DNA from: Oceaniglobus trochenteri
GTDB lineage: Bacteria; Pseudomonadota; Alphaproteobacteria; Rhodobacterales; Rhodobacteraceae
Length of the DNA stretch: 64,000 bases
NCBI RefSeq assembly: GCF_020529025.1
Contig: NZ_JACNMM010000002.1
Span: 682,001-746,000 of the forward strand
Direction of reading: 5' to 3'
Made by a program: the position numbers and the translations under genes. The notes beneath the pieces are model-generated. The model did not search any database. It was not told the DNA's origin and saw only the letters and a program-made list of their open reading frames with translations. Below, piece after piece: positions 26,575 to 34,650 of this stretch. Each line of letters begins with the position of its first letter. The first letter of the stretch is position 1.

Positions 26575-27561
26575 ATGACCACCACCCAGCCGACCGATAC
26601 CCACCTGCCGCAGGTATCCCTTGCCCGGAACCCGGGAATGGACCTCGACATGGACTGGGTGCGCGCCGTTCAGGCCAACACCAGCGCCATCGAACGCCGC
26701 GCCGCCACCCTGCCGGGGCGCCGGTCGGTCAAGAAGAACTGGCAGGCCGCCTGGCTGTTGCGGGCGATCTCGTGCATCGACCTGACGACGCTGGCGGGCG
26801 ATGACACGCCCGCGCGGGTGCAACGGCTTTGCGCCAAGGCGGCCAACCCTGTGCGGCGCGACATCCTTGACGCCCTTGGGATGGAGCGGATCACCACCGG
26901 TGCTGTCTGCGTCTATCACGACATGATCGAACCCGCCGTCGCCGCCCTGAAGGGGACCGGCATTCCGGTGGCGGCCGTGTCCACCGGGTTTCCGGCGGGC
27001 CTGTCGCCCTTCCACCTGCGCCTTGCCGAAATCGGCGAGTCGGTGCAGGCGGGCGCGGCGGAAATCGACATCGTGATCTCGCGCCGCCATGTCCTGACCG
27101 GCAACTGGCAGGCGCTGTACGACGAGATGCAGGCCTTCCGGGCCGCCTGTGGCCCGGCCCATGTGAAGGCGATCCTGGCGACCGGCGAACTTGGCACCCT
27201 GCGCAACGTCGCGCGCGCCTCGCTGGTGTGCATGATGGCGGGGGCGGATTTCATCAAGACCTCGACCGGCAAGGAGAGCGTCAACGCCACCCTGCCCGTG
27301 TCGCTGACCATGATCCGCGCCATCCGCGCCTATCACGCCCGCACCGGCATCATGGTGGGTTACAAGCCCGCCGGGGGCATTTCCAAGGCAAAGGACGCCC
27401 TGACCTACCTGGCGCTGATGAAGGACGAACTGGGCGACCGCTGGCTGCGCCCCGACCTGTTCCGCTTCGGCGCCTCGTCGCTTCTGGGCGACATCGAGCG
27501 GCAGTTGGAGCATCACGTCACCGGGCGCTATTCGGCGGGGTATCGCCATGCAATGGGGTAA
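26575..27561 (+). CDS. deoC: Deoxyribose-phosphate aldolase
   Basis: Cleaves 2-deoxyribose 5-phosphate to glyceraldehyde 3-phosphate and acetaldehyde in deoxynucleoside catabolism. 328 residues from the ATG at 26575, the long form found in alphaproteobacteria. The frame extends 23 codons upstream with no family similarity. Schiff-base Lys lies in FIKTSTGK, the second active Lys in GYKPAGGI, and the VKAILATGELG block precedes them, as expected. Acetaldehyde produced here could be oxidised by the aldehyde dehydrogenase two genes downstream, which explains that neighbourhood. Only 3 bases separate its stop from the small gene that follows. Confidence 0.95.
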   Translation: MTTTQPTDTHLPQVSLARNPGMDLDMDWVRAVQANTSAIERRAATLPGRRSVKKNWQAAWLLRAISCIDLTTLAGDDTPARVQRLCAKAANPVRRDILDALGMERITTGAVCVYHDMIEPAVAALKGTGIPVAAVSTGFPAGLSPFHLRLAEIGESVQAGAAEIDIVISRRHVLTGNWQALYDEMQAFRAACGPAHVKAILATGELGTLRNVARASLVCMMAGADFIKTSTGKESVNATLPVSLTMIRAIRAYHARTGIMVGYKPAGGISKAKDALTYLALMKDELGDRWLRPDLFRFGASSLLGDIERQLEHHVTGRYSAGYRHAMG

Positions 27562-27564
27562 AAA

Positions 27565-27795
27565 ATGATCACAAAGAGTCACCTTCAAGAATGGGTTCTG
27601 GAAGCACTAGAAGAGTTGGGTGGAGAGGCACACCTAGTTCAAGTAGCCAAACACATATGGCACAATCACGAGACCGAGCTTCGGACTGCCGGTAATCTAT
27701 TTTATACTTGGCAGTACGATATGAGATGGCAGGCTCAACACTTGCAGAAGGCAGGCAAGCTTCAAAAGTTATCCCGGTCGTGGCGCCTAGCATGA
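27565..27795 (+). CDS. Small AT-rich hypothetical protein (winged-helix-like)
   Basis: 76 residues, visibly AT-richer than all neighbours and with different codon use (many AGA, AAA, CAA, TTA-like codons). The sequence begins MITKSHLQEWVLEALEEL, then VAKHIWHNHETELR and FYTWQYDMRWQAQHLQKAGK. Charged helices with a short turn suggest a small winged-helix fold, as in conserved proteobacterial proteins of similar length. No signal peptide or membrane segment. It starts 3 bases after deoC and its TGA overlaps the ATG of the aldehyde dehydrogenase (ATGA), so it is inserted precisely inside the operon. Function unknown; recent transfer is likely from composition. Confidence 0.75.
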   Translation: MITKSHLQEWVLEALEELGGEAHLVQVAKHIWHNHETELRTAGNLFYTWQYDMRWQAQHLQKAGKLQKLSRSWRLA

Positions 27796-30140
27796 GCGTT
27801 TCCGAGATATATCAGACCATGGATTACGGACCGGCACCGGAGAGCGACGCAGAGGCGCAGGCCTGGCTTGAGAGCCACGACCGCGCCTTCGGGCATTTCA
27901 TCGGCGGGGCGATGACGGCACCGGGCGAGGGATTCGAGACGCGCAATCCGGCGCGCGGGTCGGTTCTGGCGCGGGTGACGCAGGCCTCGGCGGGCGATGT
28001 GGATGCCGCGGTGGCCGCGGCGCGCAAGGCACAGCCCGGATGGGAAAAGGCAGGTGGCCCGGCGCGGGCGCGGGTGCTCTATGCCCTGGCGCGGCTGGTG
28101 CAGAAGCAATCGCGCATGTTCGCGGTGCTGGAGAGCCTGGACAACGGCAAGCCGATCCGCGAAAGCCGCGATATCGACGTGCCGCTGGTGGCGCGGCACT
28201 TCTATTACCACGCCGGTATGGCGCAACTGCAGGACAGCGAGTTGCCCGACCGCGCGGCGCTGGGGGTCTGCGGACAGATCGTGCCCTGGAACTTCCCCCT
28301 GCTGATGCTGGCCTGGAAGATCGCGCCCGCCATCGCCATGGGCAACACGGTGGTGCTGAAGCCCGCCGAATACACGCCGCTGAGCGCGCTCTACTTCGCC
28401 GAACTCTGCGGGCAGGCCGGGGTGCCGCCGGGGGTGGTGAACATCGTCACCGGCGATGGCACGGTTGGCGAGATGATCGTGGATCACGAAGGCATCGACA
28501 AGATCGCCTTTACCGGTTCCACCAATGTCGGGCGGCGCATCCGCGAGCGCACCGCCGGGAGCGGCAAGGCCCTGACGCTGGAGCTGGGGGGCAAATCGCC
28601 TTACATCGTGTTCGACGACGCCGATATCGACAGCGCCATCGAAGGGCTGGTGGATGCCATCTGGTTCAACCAGGGGCAGGTCTGCTGTGCCGGATCGCGC
28701 CTTCTGGTGCAGGACAACATCGCCGCCGATTTCCACGCCCGCCTGCGCACCCGGATGGCAGGGCTGCGCATGGGCGACCCCTTGGACAAGTGCATTGACC
28801 TCGGCGCCATTGTCGACCCGGTGCAACTGGCGCAGATCCGCGACAAGGTGGCCGGTTCGGGCGGCGAGGTGTTTCAGGCCACCCCCGCACCCGAGGGTTG
28901 TTTCTATCCCCCCACCCTGATCACCGGCCTGTCACCGGCCGACCCGCTGATGCAGGAGGAGATCTTTGGCCCGGTCCTGGTGTCCTGCACCTTCCGCACC
29001 CCATCCGAGGCGGTGGACCTGGCCAACAACACCCGCTACGGACTGGCCGCGAGTGTGTGGAGCGAGAACATCAACCTGGCGCTGGATGTGGCCCCCAAGC
29101 TGGCCGCCGGGATCGTCTGGGTAAACGGCACCAACATGATGGACGCGGCGGCCGGGTTCGGAGGGGTGCGCGAAAGCGGTTTCGGGCGCGACGGCGGCTG
29201 GGAAGGGTTGCAGGGCTATACCAGGCCCCGCGGCAAGACCGCCGCCCTGAAGCCCACACCGGCCATTCCCGCCCCCAAATCCGCCACGGTCAGCGGGCTG
29301 GACCGGACCGCCAAGCTTTACATCGGCGGCAAGCAGGCCCGCCCGGATGGCGGATACTCCCGCGCGGTCTGGTCGAAGAAGGGCACGCTTCTGGGGCACG
29401 TGGGCCTTGCCAACCGCAAGGACCTGCGCAACGCGGTCGAGGCGGCGCAGGCGGCCAAGGCCTGGTCGCGCAGCGCGGGGCACCTGCGCGCCCAGATCCT
29501 CTATTACATCGGTGAAAACCTCTCGGCCCGCGCCGACGAGTTTGCCGCGCGCCTGGCGGACATGACCGGCGCAACCGCGAAACAGGCCGGGACCGAGGTG
29601 GAAACCTCCATCGACCGGCTGTTCCACTGGGCCGCCTGGGCCGACAAGAACGACGGCGCGGCCAAGGGCGTGCCCATGCGGGTGGTCGCCCTGGCGATGA
29701 ACGAACCGGTGGGCGTGATCGGGCAGTTCGCCCCGGACGAGGCGCCGCTGCTGGGGCTGGTTTCTGTGATCGCTCCGGCACTGGCCATGGGCAACCGGGT
29801 GGTGACCGTGGCCTCGCAACCCTTTCCCCTGGCGGCGACGGATTTCTACCAGATCCTCGATACCTCGGACGTGCCTGCGGGGGTGGTGAACATCCTCACC
29901 GGCGATCACGGCGAACTTGCGGCGCAACTGGCCGGGCATATGGATGTCGATGCGGTCTGGTCCTTCTCGGGCCAGGATATCTCGGGCACCATCGAAAAGG
30001 CCGCGGCCGCAAACCTCAAGCGGACCTGGGTGAACCACGCCCGCAGCCGCGACTGGCACGGCGCCGAGGGGCAATCGCGCGCGTTCATGACCGCCGCCTG
30101 CGAAACCAAAACCGTCTGGATTCCCTACGGCGAGGGGTAG
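27792..30140 (+). CDS. ALDH16-type aldehyde dehydrogenase with two ALDH domains
   Basis: 782 residues. N-terminal domain (about 1-510) is a complete aldehyde dehydrogenase: WNFPLLML at 166-173, LELGGKSP with Glu264, and catalytic Cys298 in GQVCCAG. The C-terminal half (about 525-782) repeats the start of an ALDH fold (IGGKQARPDGG, GVIGQFAPDEAP, SVIAPALAMGNRV) but lacks the Glu and Cys motifs, as in the ALDH16 family, where it contributes structure. I start at the ATG at 27792, translationally coupled to the small gene; an earlier frame extension has no ALDH character. Likely oxidises acetaldehyde from DeoC or another short aldehyde, NAD-dependent; substrate is inference. Confidence 0.92.
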   Translation: MSVSEIYQTMDYGPAPESDAEAQAWLESHDRAFGHFIGGAMTAPGEGFETRNPARGSVLARVTQASAGDVDAAVAAARKAQPGWEKAGGPARARVLYALARLVQKQSRMFAVLESLDNGKPIRESRDIDVPLVARHFYYHAGMAQLQDSELPDRAALGVCGQIVPWNFPLLMLAWKIAPAIAMGNTVVLKPAEYTPLSALYFAELCGQAGVPPGVVNIVTGDGTVGEMIVDHEGIDKIAFTGSTNVGRRIRERTAGSGKALTLELGGKSPYIVFDDADIDSAIEGLVDAIWFNQGQVCCAGSRLLVQDNIAADFHARLRTRMAGLRMGDPLDKCIDLGAIVDPVQLAQIRDKVAGSGGEVFQATPAPEGCFYPPTLITGLSPADPLMQEEIFGPVLVSCTFRTPSEAVDLANNTRYGLAASVWSENINLALDVAPKLAAGIVWVNGTNMMDAAAGFGGVRESGFGRDGGWEGLQGYTRPRGKTAALKPTPAIPAPKSATVSGLDRTAKLYIGGKQARPDGGYSRAVWSKKGTLLGHVGLANRKDLRNAVEAAQAAKAWSRSAGHLRAQILYYIGENLSARADEFAARLADMTGATAKQAGTEVETSIDRLFHWAAWADKNDGAAKGVPMRVVALAMNEPVGVIGQFAPDEAPLLGLVSVIAPALAMGNRVVTVASQPFPLAATDFYQILDTSDVPAGVVNILTGDHGELAAQLAGHMDVDAVWSFSGQDISGTIEKAAAANLKRTWVNHARSRDWHGAEGQSRAFMTAACETKTVWIPYGEG

Positions 30141-30252
30141 CGGCATCACGCCACTATACGCATCGCCCGTTTTCCCCTAGAACCATGCCCAAGCTGCGCG
30201 GGAAACCGGGTGTGCCCGAGCAGTGACATAACAAAAGAGCACCAAGCCCCGA

Positions 30253-31284
30253 ATGAACGCCTCCGCCCCGCGCGATGCAACCGCGACGCCTGCCCGCAAC
30301 TGGATTCAGATCCTCGCGAAATACCGCGACCCCCATCACGGGCGCAGCATCTTCGAGCTGGCCGTCAGCCTGCTGCCCTTCCTTGCCATCTGGGCGCTGG
30401 CCTGGTGGCTTCTGCCCCATGCCCCCTGGGCGACGGTGGCGCTGGCCCTGCTGAATGGCGGGTTCCTGGTGCGGCTGTTCATCATCCAGCACGATTGCGG
30501 CCATGGCGGGTTCTTCCGCAACCGCCATGTGTCGGACTGGACAGGCCGGGTGCTGGGCGTTCTGACACTGACCCCCTATGATGTCTGGCGGCGCACCCAT
30601 TCGATCCACCACTCGGCGGCCGGCAACCTGGACAAGCGCGGCATCGGTGACGTGCATACCCTTACCGTTGCCGAATACCGCGCGCTGTCCCCCCTGTGGC
30701 GGTTGCACTACCGCGTCTACCGCCACCCCCTTGTCCTGTTCGGGCTGGGGCCGGTCTATCTGTTTCTGGTCCAGAACCGCCTGCCGCTCGGGCTGATGAA
30801 ATCCTTCAAGTACTGGTCAAGCGCCATGGCCACCAACCTGGTGATCGTCCTGGCCCTGGCCGCGATCGCCTGGTTCGGCGGCTGGCAGCCCATCGTCCTG
30901 ATCTTCCTGCCCACGCTTCTGGTGGCGGCCACCGCGGGTGTCTGGCTGTTCTATGTCCAGCACCAGTTCGAGGAAACCCACTGGGACCAGAACGAGGACT
31001 GGCAGTTGCACGATGCCGCCCTGCACGGATCGTCGCATTATGTGCTGCCTGCGGTTCTGCGGTGGTTCTCGGGCAATATCGGCGTGCACCATGTGCATCA
31101 CCTCTATGCCCGCATCCCCTTCTATCGGCTGACCGAAGTGCTGCGCGACCATGCCGAACTGGCAACCGCGCAACGGCTGACGATCCGCGAAAGCCTGGCC
31201 TGCGCCCGCCTGCACCTCTGGGATCAGGACGGGCGGCGACTCTTGTCGTTCAAGGCCGCGCGCCAGCTGGCCCGCACCTCCTGA
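30253..31284 (+). CDS. Membrane fatty-acid desaturase
   Basis: Di-iron fatty-acid desaturase in the inner membrane, introducing a double bond into acyl lipids. 343 residues with four main membrane helices. All three histidine boxes are present: HDCGHG (about residues 79-84), HSIHH (117-121) and HHVHH near residue 280. An additional QHQFEETHWDQNEDW segment, also typical, precedes the last box. No acyl-lipid cytochrome b5 or ferredoxin domain is fused, so electrons come from a separate donor. The gene stands about 110 bases after the aldehyde dehydrogenase on the same strand; the gap holds no other gene. A Delta9/Delta12-type specificity cannot be judged. Confidence 0.93.
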   Translation: MNASAPRDATATPARNWIQILAKYRDPHHGRSIFELAVSLLPFLAIWALAWWLLPHAPWATVALALLNGGFLVRLFIIQHDCGHGGFFRNRHVSDWTGRVLGVLTLTPYDVWRRTHSIHHSAAGNLDKRGIGDVHTLTVAEYRALSPLWRLHYRVYRHPLVLFGLGPVYLFLVQNRLPLGLMKSFKYWSSAMATNLVIVLALAAIAWFGGWQPIVLIFLPTLLVAATAGVWLFYVQHQFEETHWDQNEDWQLHDAALHGSSHYVLPAVLRWFSGNIGVHHVHHLYARIPFYRLTEVLRDHAELATAQRLTIRESLACARLHLWDQDGRRLLSFKAARQLARTS

Positions 31285-31307
31285 ACAAAGGGGGCAGGCA
31301 CCGCCCG

Positions 31308-31333
31308 CCCCTCTTTCTTGCTGAAAATACTCA
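31308..31333 (-). repeat. Dispersed 26-bp repeat, copy after desaturase gene
   Basis: Minus-orientation copy (TGAGTATTTT, CA, GCAAGAAAGAGGGG on the minus strand), 23 bases after the desaturase stop, between convergent genes. Confidence 0.8.
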
Positions 31334-31368
31334 TTGCGCGCTGTCCACCCGCGCCATGGCCGGCGGGG

Positions 31369-32019
31369 TCATTTCTTCTTCTTCCAGGTGTCCAGCCAGC
31401 GCGCCACCCTGCCGCGCTTTTCGTCGGCATAGGCATCCACCTTATCCCAGCGTTCGCCCGCGTCCTCGACCATGGGGTCGATCGTGCGCTCGCGGAACTG
31501 CAACCACATCCGGCGGATCAGCAGGATGATCAGCAGCAGGAAGACCAGGATCGAGATGTTCAGCCAGGGAATCAGGCGCACATCCGGCCCTGCGACCGGG
31601 CGGACCGAAACGGCGTTGGGAAAGATCGACAGGAATTCGTTGCGCCAGCCATAGTGGCGCACCGCCACCCAGCGCGGGTTGTCGCGGTTCGAGATCAGAT
31701 CGCTCGCCTCGGCCTGAAGGTTCGATGAATCCAGCTTGAAATAGGGCGGCCAGCCCCAGCCGGTATCCTCGTTGCGATAGACGATGGGCTTGCCGTTGGG
31801 GCGGATCGTCTCGATGAAGCGCACGTCGCGGTTTACCGTCGTCGGGTCGTTGCCCACGTCGGTCTGGGCCCAGAACAGGCTGTTCTCGTTCACGTCCACC
31901 CGGCGCACTTCGGTGTTGACCACGCGCACGATGTCGCGTTGCGGCATGGTGTAGTGCAGGAAGGCACCGACAATCACGACCACCGCGATCCAGAAAGCCC
32001 ACTTGATGTAACGCAACAT
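31369..32019 (-). CDS. DUF1523 family membrane-anchored protein
   Basis: 216 residues. One membrane helix at the N-terminus (residues 5-25), a periplasmic domain (about 26-145) with the conserved tryptophan-rich WGWPPYFKLDS and VRHYGWRNEF segments, a second helix (about 150-170) and a basic cytoplasmic tail ending in KKKK. DUF1523 proteins are known mainly from Rhodobacterales; no function is established. AAGGAG ribosome binding site upstream. It is the last gene of a nine-gene minus-strand operon with an AAA ATPase. Confidence 0.85.
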   Translation of the reverse strand: MLRYIKWAFWIAVVVIVGAFLHYTMPQRDIVRVVNTEVRRVDVNENSLFWAQTDVGNDPTTVNRDVRFIETIRPNGKPIVYRNEDTGWGWPPYFKLDSSNLQAEASDLISNRDNPRWVAVRHYGWRNEFLSIFPNAVSVRPVAGPDVRLIPWLNISILVFLLLIILLIRRMWLQFRERTIDPMVEDAGERWDKVDAYADEKRGRVARWLDTWKKKK

Positions 32020-32028
32020 GATCGCTCC

Positions 32029-32298
32029 TTACCAGTAATTGATCGCATAGATCAGCGTGCCCACCACGATGACGGGCACGACATAGACACCGAGGATCAG
32101 CTTGCGGCGCACCGAACCGTCGTATTCCGCCAGGCCGGCCCGCACGAAATCCTCGCGGTCGCCGCCGATCCCCTCTTCCTCCCAGCGCTTTTCCAGCTTT
32201 TCACGCCGGACCGAACGCGAATAGATCGACACCAGCACATAGACGATGCTGAGCACCACGAACCCCATTAGCCCCAGCCGGGCAATCGCAAAGACCAT
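32029..32298 (-). CDS. Small two-helix membrane protein
   Basis: 89 residues. Helices at about 5-25 and 66-86 flank a highly charged cytoplasmic middle (VRREKLEKRWEEEG, DREDFVRAGLAEYDGSVRRK). A GAGGAG site precedes the ATG. Three bases separate it from the 455-residue gene upstream and nine from the DUF1523 gene downstream. Function unknown; likely part of a complex with its operon neighbours. Confidence 0.8.
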   Translation of the reverse strand: MVFAIARLGLMGFVVLSIVYVLVSIYSRSVRREKLEKRWEEEGIGGDREDFVRAGLAEYDGSVRRKLILGVYVVPVIVVGTLIYAINYW

Positions 32299-32301
32299 CT
32301 G

Positions 32302-33669
32302 CTATCTCCTCACCGCGCCCCAGGGGCCGACACGTTCGATCATGCCGCGTTGCCGCTGCGGCCTGCGGGCCTGCACCACCGGAGCGGCATCGTCCATCCC
32401 CGGCTCGGCCCCGAACAGGGCGGCGCGGGTTCCGGCCTTGTCGACCTGGTATTCCCGTTCCAGAAAATCGGCCACATACTGGCGGCGCTGATCCGACCAG
32501 GCGCCGTAAAGCCGATAGAACAGTTCCTTGTGGCAGATGAACAACTGGCGCACGTCCAGCGGAGCCAGTTCGGCCAGCAGCATGTTCACCAGGTCGCGGT
32601 CGGGCCCGGCGGCGGCGCGGAAGGTATAGAAATAGGCGGGGTGTTCGCTGGTGATGCGCGGCCAGCTTCCGCCCCCCTCGACCCAGCGCAGCAGGTCGGC
32701 CAGGCCCTGGAAGGCATCAGGCAGCGCGCGGCCCAGCTTGCGCGCCACGGCGCGCAGGTCGGCGCGGGTGGCCCCGGCCAGATCGACATCAAGCGTCGCC
32801 GCCGCGTCGATCAGGATGAAATCCATCTTCTGACGCAGGATCGCGGCGGCATCCACGTTGCGCGCCTTGACGATGGGTTCGACAAGGGCGTTCTGCTCCA
32901 GCGCGCGGGCAATCGTGTTGGGCTGATCCATGCCCGTCACCATGACCTTCACACCGTCGTCGACGGTAAAGGCGGGCGGTGTCGCAGTCACGACAAAGGG
33001 CTTTTCCACCTTGTGAAACACGTAGGAGCCGCCGAAATGCGAAGTCCAGAAATTGCCGTGGTCAAACTCCATCCGCTTCAGCGTCACCGGGTTGCGGGTG
33101 ACATCGCCGGTGTGCTTGGCCAGTCCGATCATCTCGGCGATCAGCACATCGTCCCACCAGCCATCTTCGCGGGTGCGGAATTCATCGATCTTCTCGGCCA
33201 GCTTGCGGGCATCGGCGACATGGGATTGCGTCGTGTCGGCCTCGACCACAATCTTGCGGATGTCGAACAGCCGCGCGGGGCGTGACACCTCGAAGACGGA
33301 ATTGGCCAGTTCGCCGGCCACCGCATCGCGGGCGGTCAGGGCGAAAAGCTCGCTCTCGTTGGCCTCGATGAATTCGACAAGGATCGGACGGCTGGTGGAA
33401 AAGGCCATGTTCAGAAGCGGCGCATGTTTCTGATCGGTGCTCAGCAGGATGAACTGGCGGTTGCAGCCGTTGGCGTTCAGATAGCGGTGATCGCCCAGTT
33501 CCTCGCCGATCTCGGGGGAATATCCCGACAGGTCGATGTGAAAATCGCTCAGCGCGGTCTGCTTGCCGGTCAGCTGCCTGAGGGCGCGGTTGTAGCGTTC
33601 GATCAGCGCGGGCGAGGAAACCTCGATCAGCCCGCCGAACATCAGCCCCTTTTCGATCAGCCGCTTCAT
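32302..33669 (-). CDS. Conserved protein of unknown function in AAA-ATPase operon
   Basis: 455 residues, no signal peptide or membrane segment, so cytosolic. I recognise no enzyme motif. Visible features: an N-terminal GYSPEIGEELGDHRYLN stretch, a central region rich in Phe/His (FDHGNFWTSHFGGSYVFHKVEKPF), and a basic, proline-containing C-terminus. Translation starts in an ATGA overlap with the 113-residue membrane protein gene. Its tight position among membrane and ATPase genes suggests a cytosolic subunit of the same system. I could not assign it to a family with confidence. Confidence 0.8.
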   Translation of the reverse strand: MKRLIEKGLMFGGLIEVSSPALIERYNRALRQLTGKQTALSDFHIDLSGYSPEIGEELGDHRYLNANGCNRQFILLSTDQKHAPLLNMAFSTSRPILVEFIEANESELFALTARDAVAGELANSVFEVSRPARLFDIRKIVVEADTTQSHVADARKLAEKIDEFRTREDGWWDDVLIAEMIGLAKHTGDVTRNPVTLKRMEFDHGNFWTSHFGGSYVFHKVEKPFVVTATPPAFTVDDGVKVMVTGMDQPNTIARALEQNALVEPIVKARNVDAAAILRQKMDFILIDAAATLDVDLAGATRADLRAVARKLGRALPDAFQGLADLLRWVEGGGSWPRITSEHPAYFYTFRAAAGPDRDLVNMLLAELAPLDVRQLFICHKELFYRLYGAWSDQRRQYVADFLEREYQVDKAGTRAALFGAEPGMDDAAPVVQARRPQRQRGMIERVGPWGAVRR

Positions 33670-34007
33670 GGCGTTTCTTCCCCCGCCAAGAGGGTGCGCG
33701 CCCAGGTGATCGCGATGCCCAGGCCCGCCAGTTGCAGACCCACCCAGCCGAACCAGGCCGCCGCGCCCAAGGGATCGGACCGCAGCGCCGGCCAGACCTC
33801 AAGCCCGTTCAGAAGATAGATGGCAAGGCCCAGCACGGCGCCCAGAAGCACAAGAACCACGGCCGCCAGCGCCATGCGCCCCAGGGGCGCGCGCGCACGG
33901 TCCATCGCCCCCGCCATGACCCAGCCCAGAACGGCCAGGCCGCCAATCGCCATGATCGGCAGGGATGTCGTGTTGGCCCAGAGGGCCGGTATCGGTTCGG
34001 CTACCAT
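33666..34007 (-). CDS. Small membrane protein 1 of the AAA-ATPase operon
   Basis: 113 residues, three hydrophobic segments (about 18-35, 45-67, 83-103), no recognisable family. The ATG at 34007 has a GGAAGG site 6 bases upstream; the open frame extends about 130 codons further through the two preceding genes, which is a shadow. It overlaps the end of the 108-residue gene by 7 bases and couples to the 455-residue gene by ATGA. Confidence 0.78.
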   Translation of the reverse strand: MVAEPIPALWANTTSLPIMAIGGLAVLGWVMAGAMDRARAPLGRMALAAVVLVLLGAVLGLAIYLLNGLEVWPALRSDPLGAAAWFGWVGLQLAGLGIAITWARTLLAGEETP

Positions 34008-34327
34008 TGTTTTACCTTCCAGCGTCGCGGCAGGGTCGAAATCGTCAGCACGAGGACCGGCGCCCAGATCAGCCCGGCCGACAGCCCGAGGCCCAGAAAA
34101 TAGGCCGCCGATCCCCCGGGCGCCACCCCCAGCGCGTCGATGATCCGCGTGTCCTGCCGCCCGTAGGACCACAGGAAATACCCCGCCACCGCCAGGATCA
34201 GCACCAGGGCCGACAGCGCGCCATTCACGATCAGCCACAGACCGCCCTCGGGCAGAAGACGGCCCAGCGCAAGGGGTACGGCCATAGCCGCAAGCACGAT
34301 CGCGGCCACGGGCAGGATCAGGCCCAT
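34001..34327 (-). CDS. Small membrane protein 2 of the AAA-ATPase operon
   Basis: 108 residues with three hydrophobic segments (about 3-22, 28-52, 72-97) separated by short polar loops. The ATG at 34327 overlaps the TGA of the 107-residue gene by one base (TGATG). The frame is open upstream within neighbouring genes, but only this part is hydrophobic and continuous with the operon's architecture. No family recognised. Similar in size and topology to its two neighbours, which suggests a multi-subunit membrane part. Confidence 0.75.
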   Translation of the reverse strand: MGLILPVAAIVLAAMAVPLALGRLLPEGGLWLIVNGALSALVLILAVAGYFLWSYGRQDTRIIDALGVAPGGSAAYFLGLGLSAGLIWAPVLVLTISTLPRRWKVKQW

Positions 34328-34650
34328 CAGGCCCGTTCCCGGTTGCGGCGCTGCGCAAGGGCCGAAAAGACACCCAGGAAGATCGGCAACCAGACAAAGG
34401 CCGAAAACACCACGATTCCGAAGGTGCGGCGCAGATAGGCCTCCATCGGTTCGGGCCAGGGCAAGGGATCGGGGTTCATCACCGCGAACAGGGCAAAGGC
34501 CGCCAGCGCGCAGGCCAGAACGCCCGCGGCCAGCGCCCGCCCATGGCCCAGCGCGCCATAGACCGACGGATCGGTGAAGAACGCCGCCACCCCCAGGCTG
34601 ACGACGACCGAAGCGGCGATCAGCGTTGCACCAAACAGCAGCACGGTCAT
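34327..34650 (-). CDS. Small membrane protein 3 of the AAA-ATPase operon
   Basis: 107 residues with three hydrophobic segments (about 4-27, 38-57, 73-98) and a basic tail (AQRRNRERA). ATG overlaps the stop of the AAA ATPase gene (ATGA). No family recognised. Together with the next two genes it forms a trio of tiny three-helix proteins. Confidence 0.78.
   Translation of the reverse strand: MTVLLFGATLIAASVVVSLGVAAFFTDPSVYGALGHGRALAAGVLACALAAFALFAVMNPDPLPWPEPMEAYLRRTFGIVVFSAFVWLPIFLGVFSALAQRRNRERA

Noticed and set aside
27565-27795. AT-rich small gene as an integrated phage or IS remnant
   Set aside because: No inverted repeats, integrase or transposase motif is visible, and it is precisely coupled to both flanking genes.
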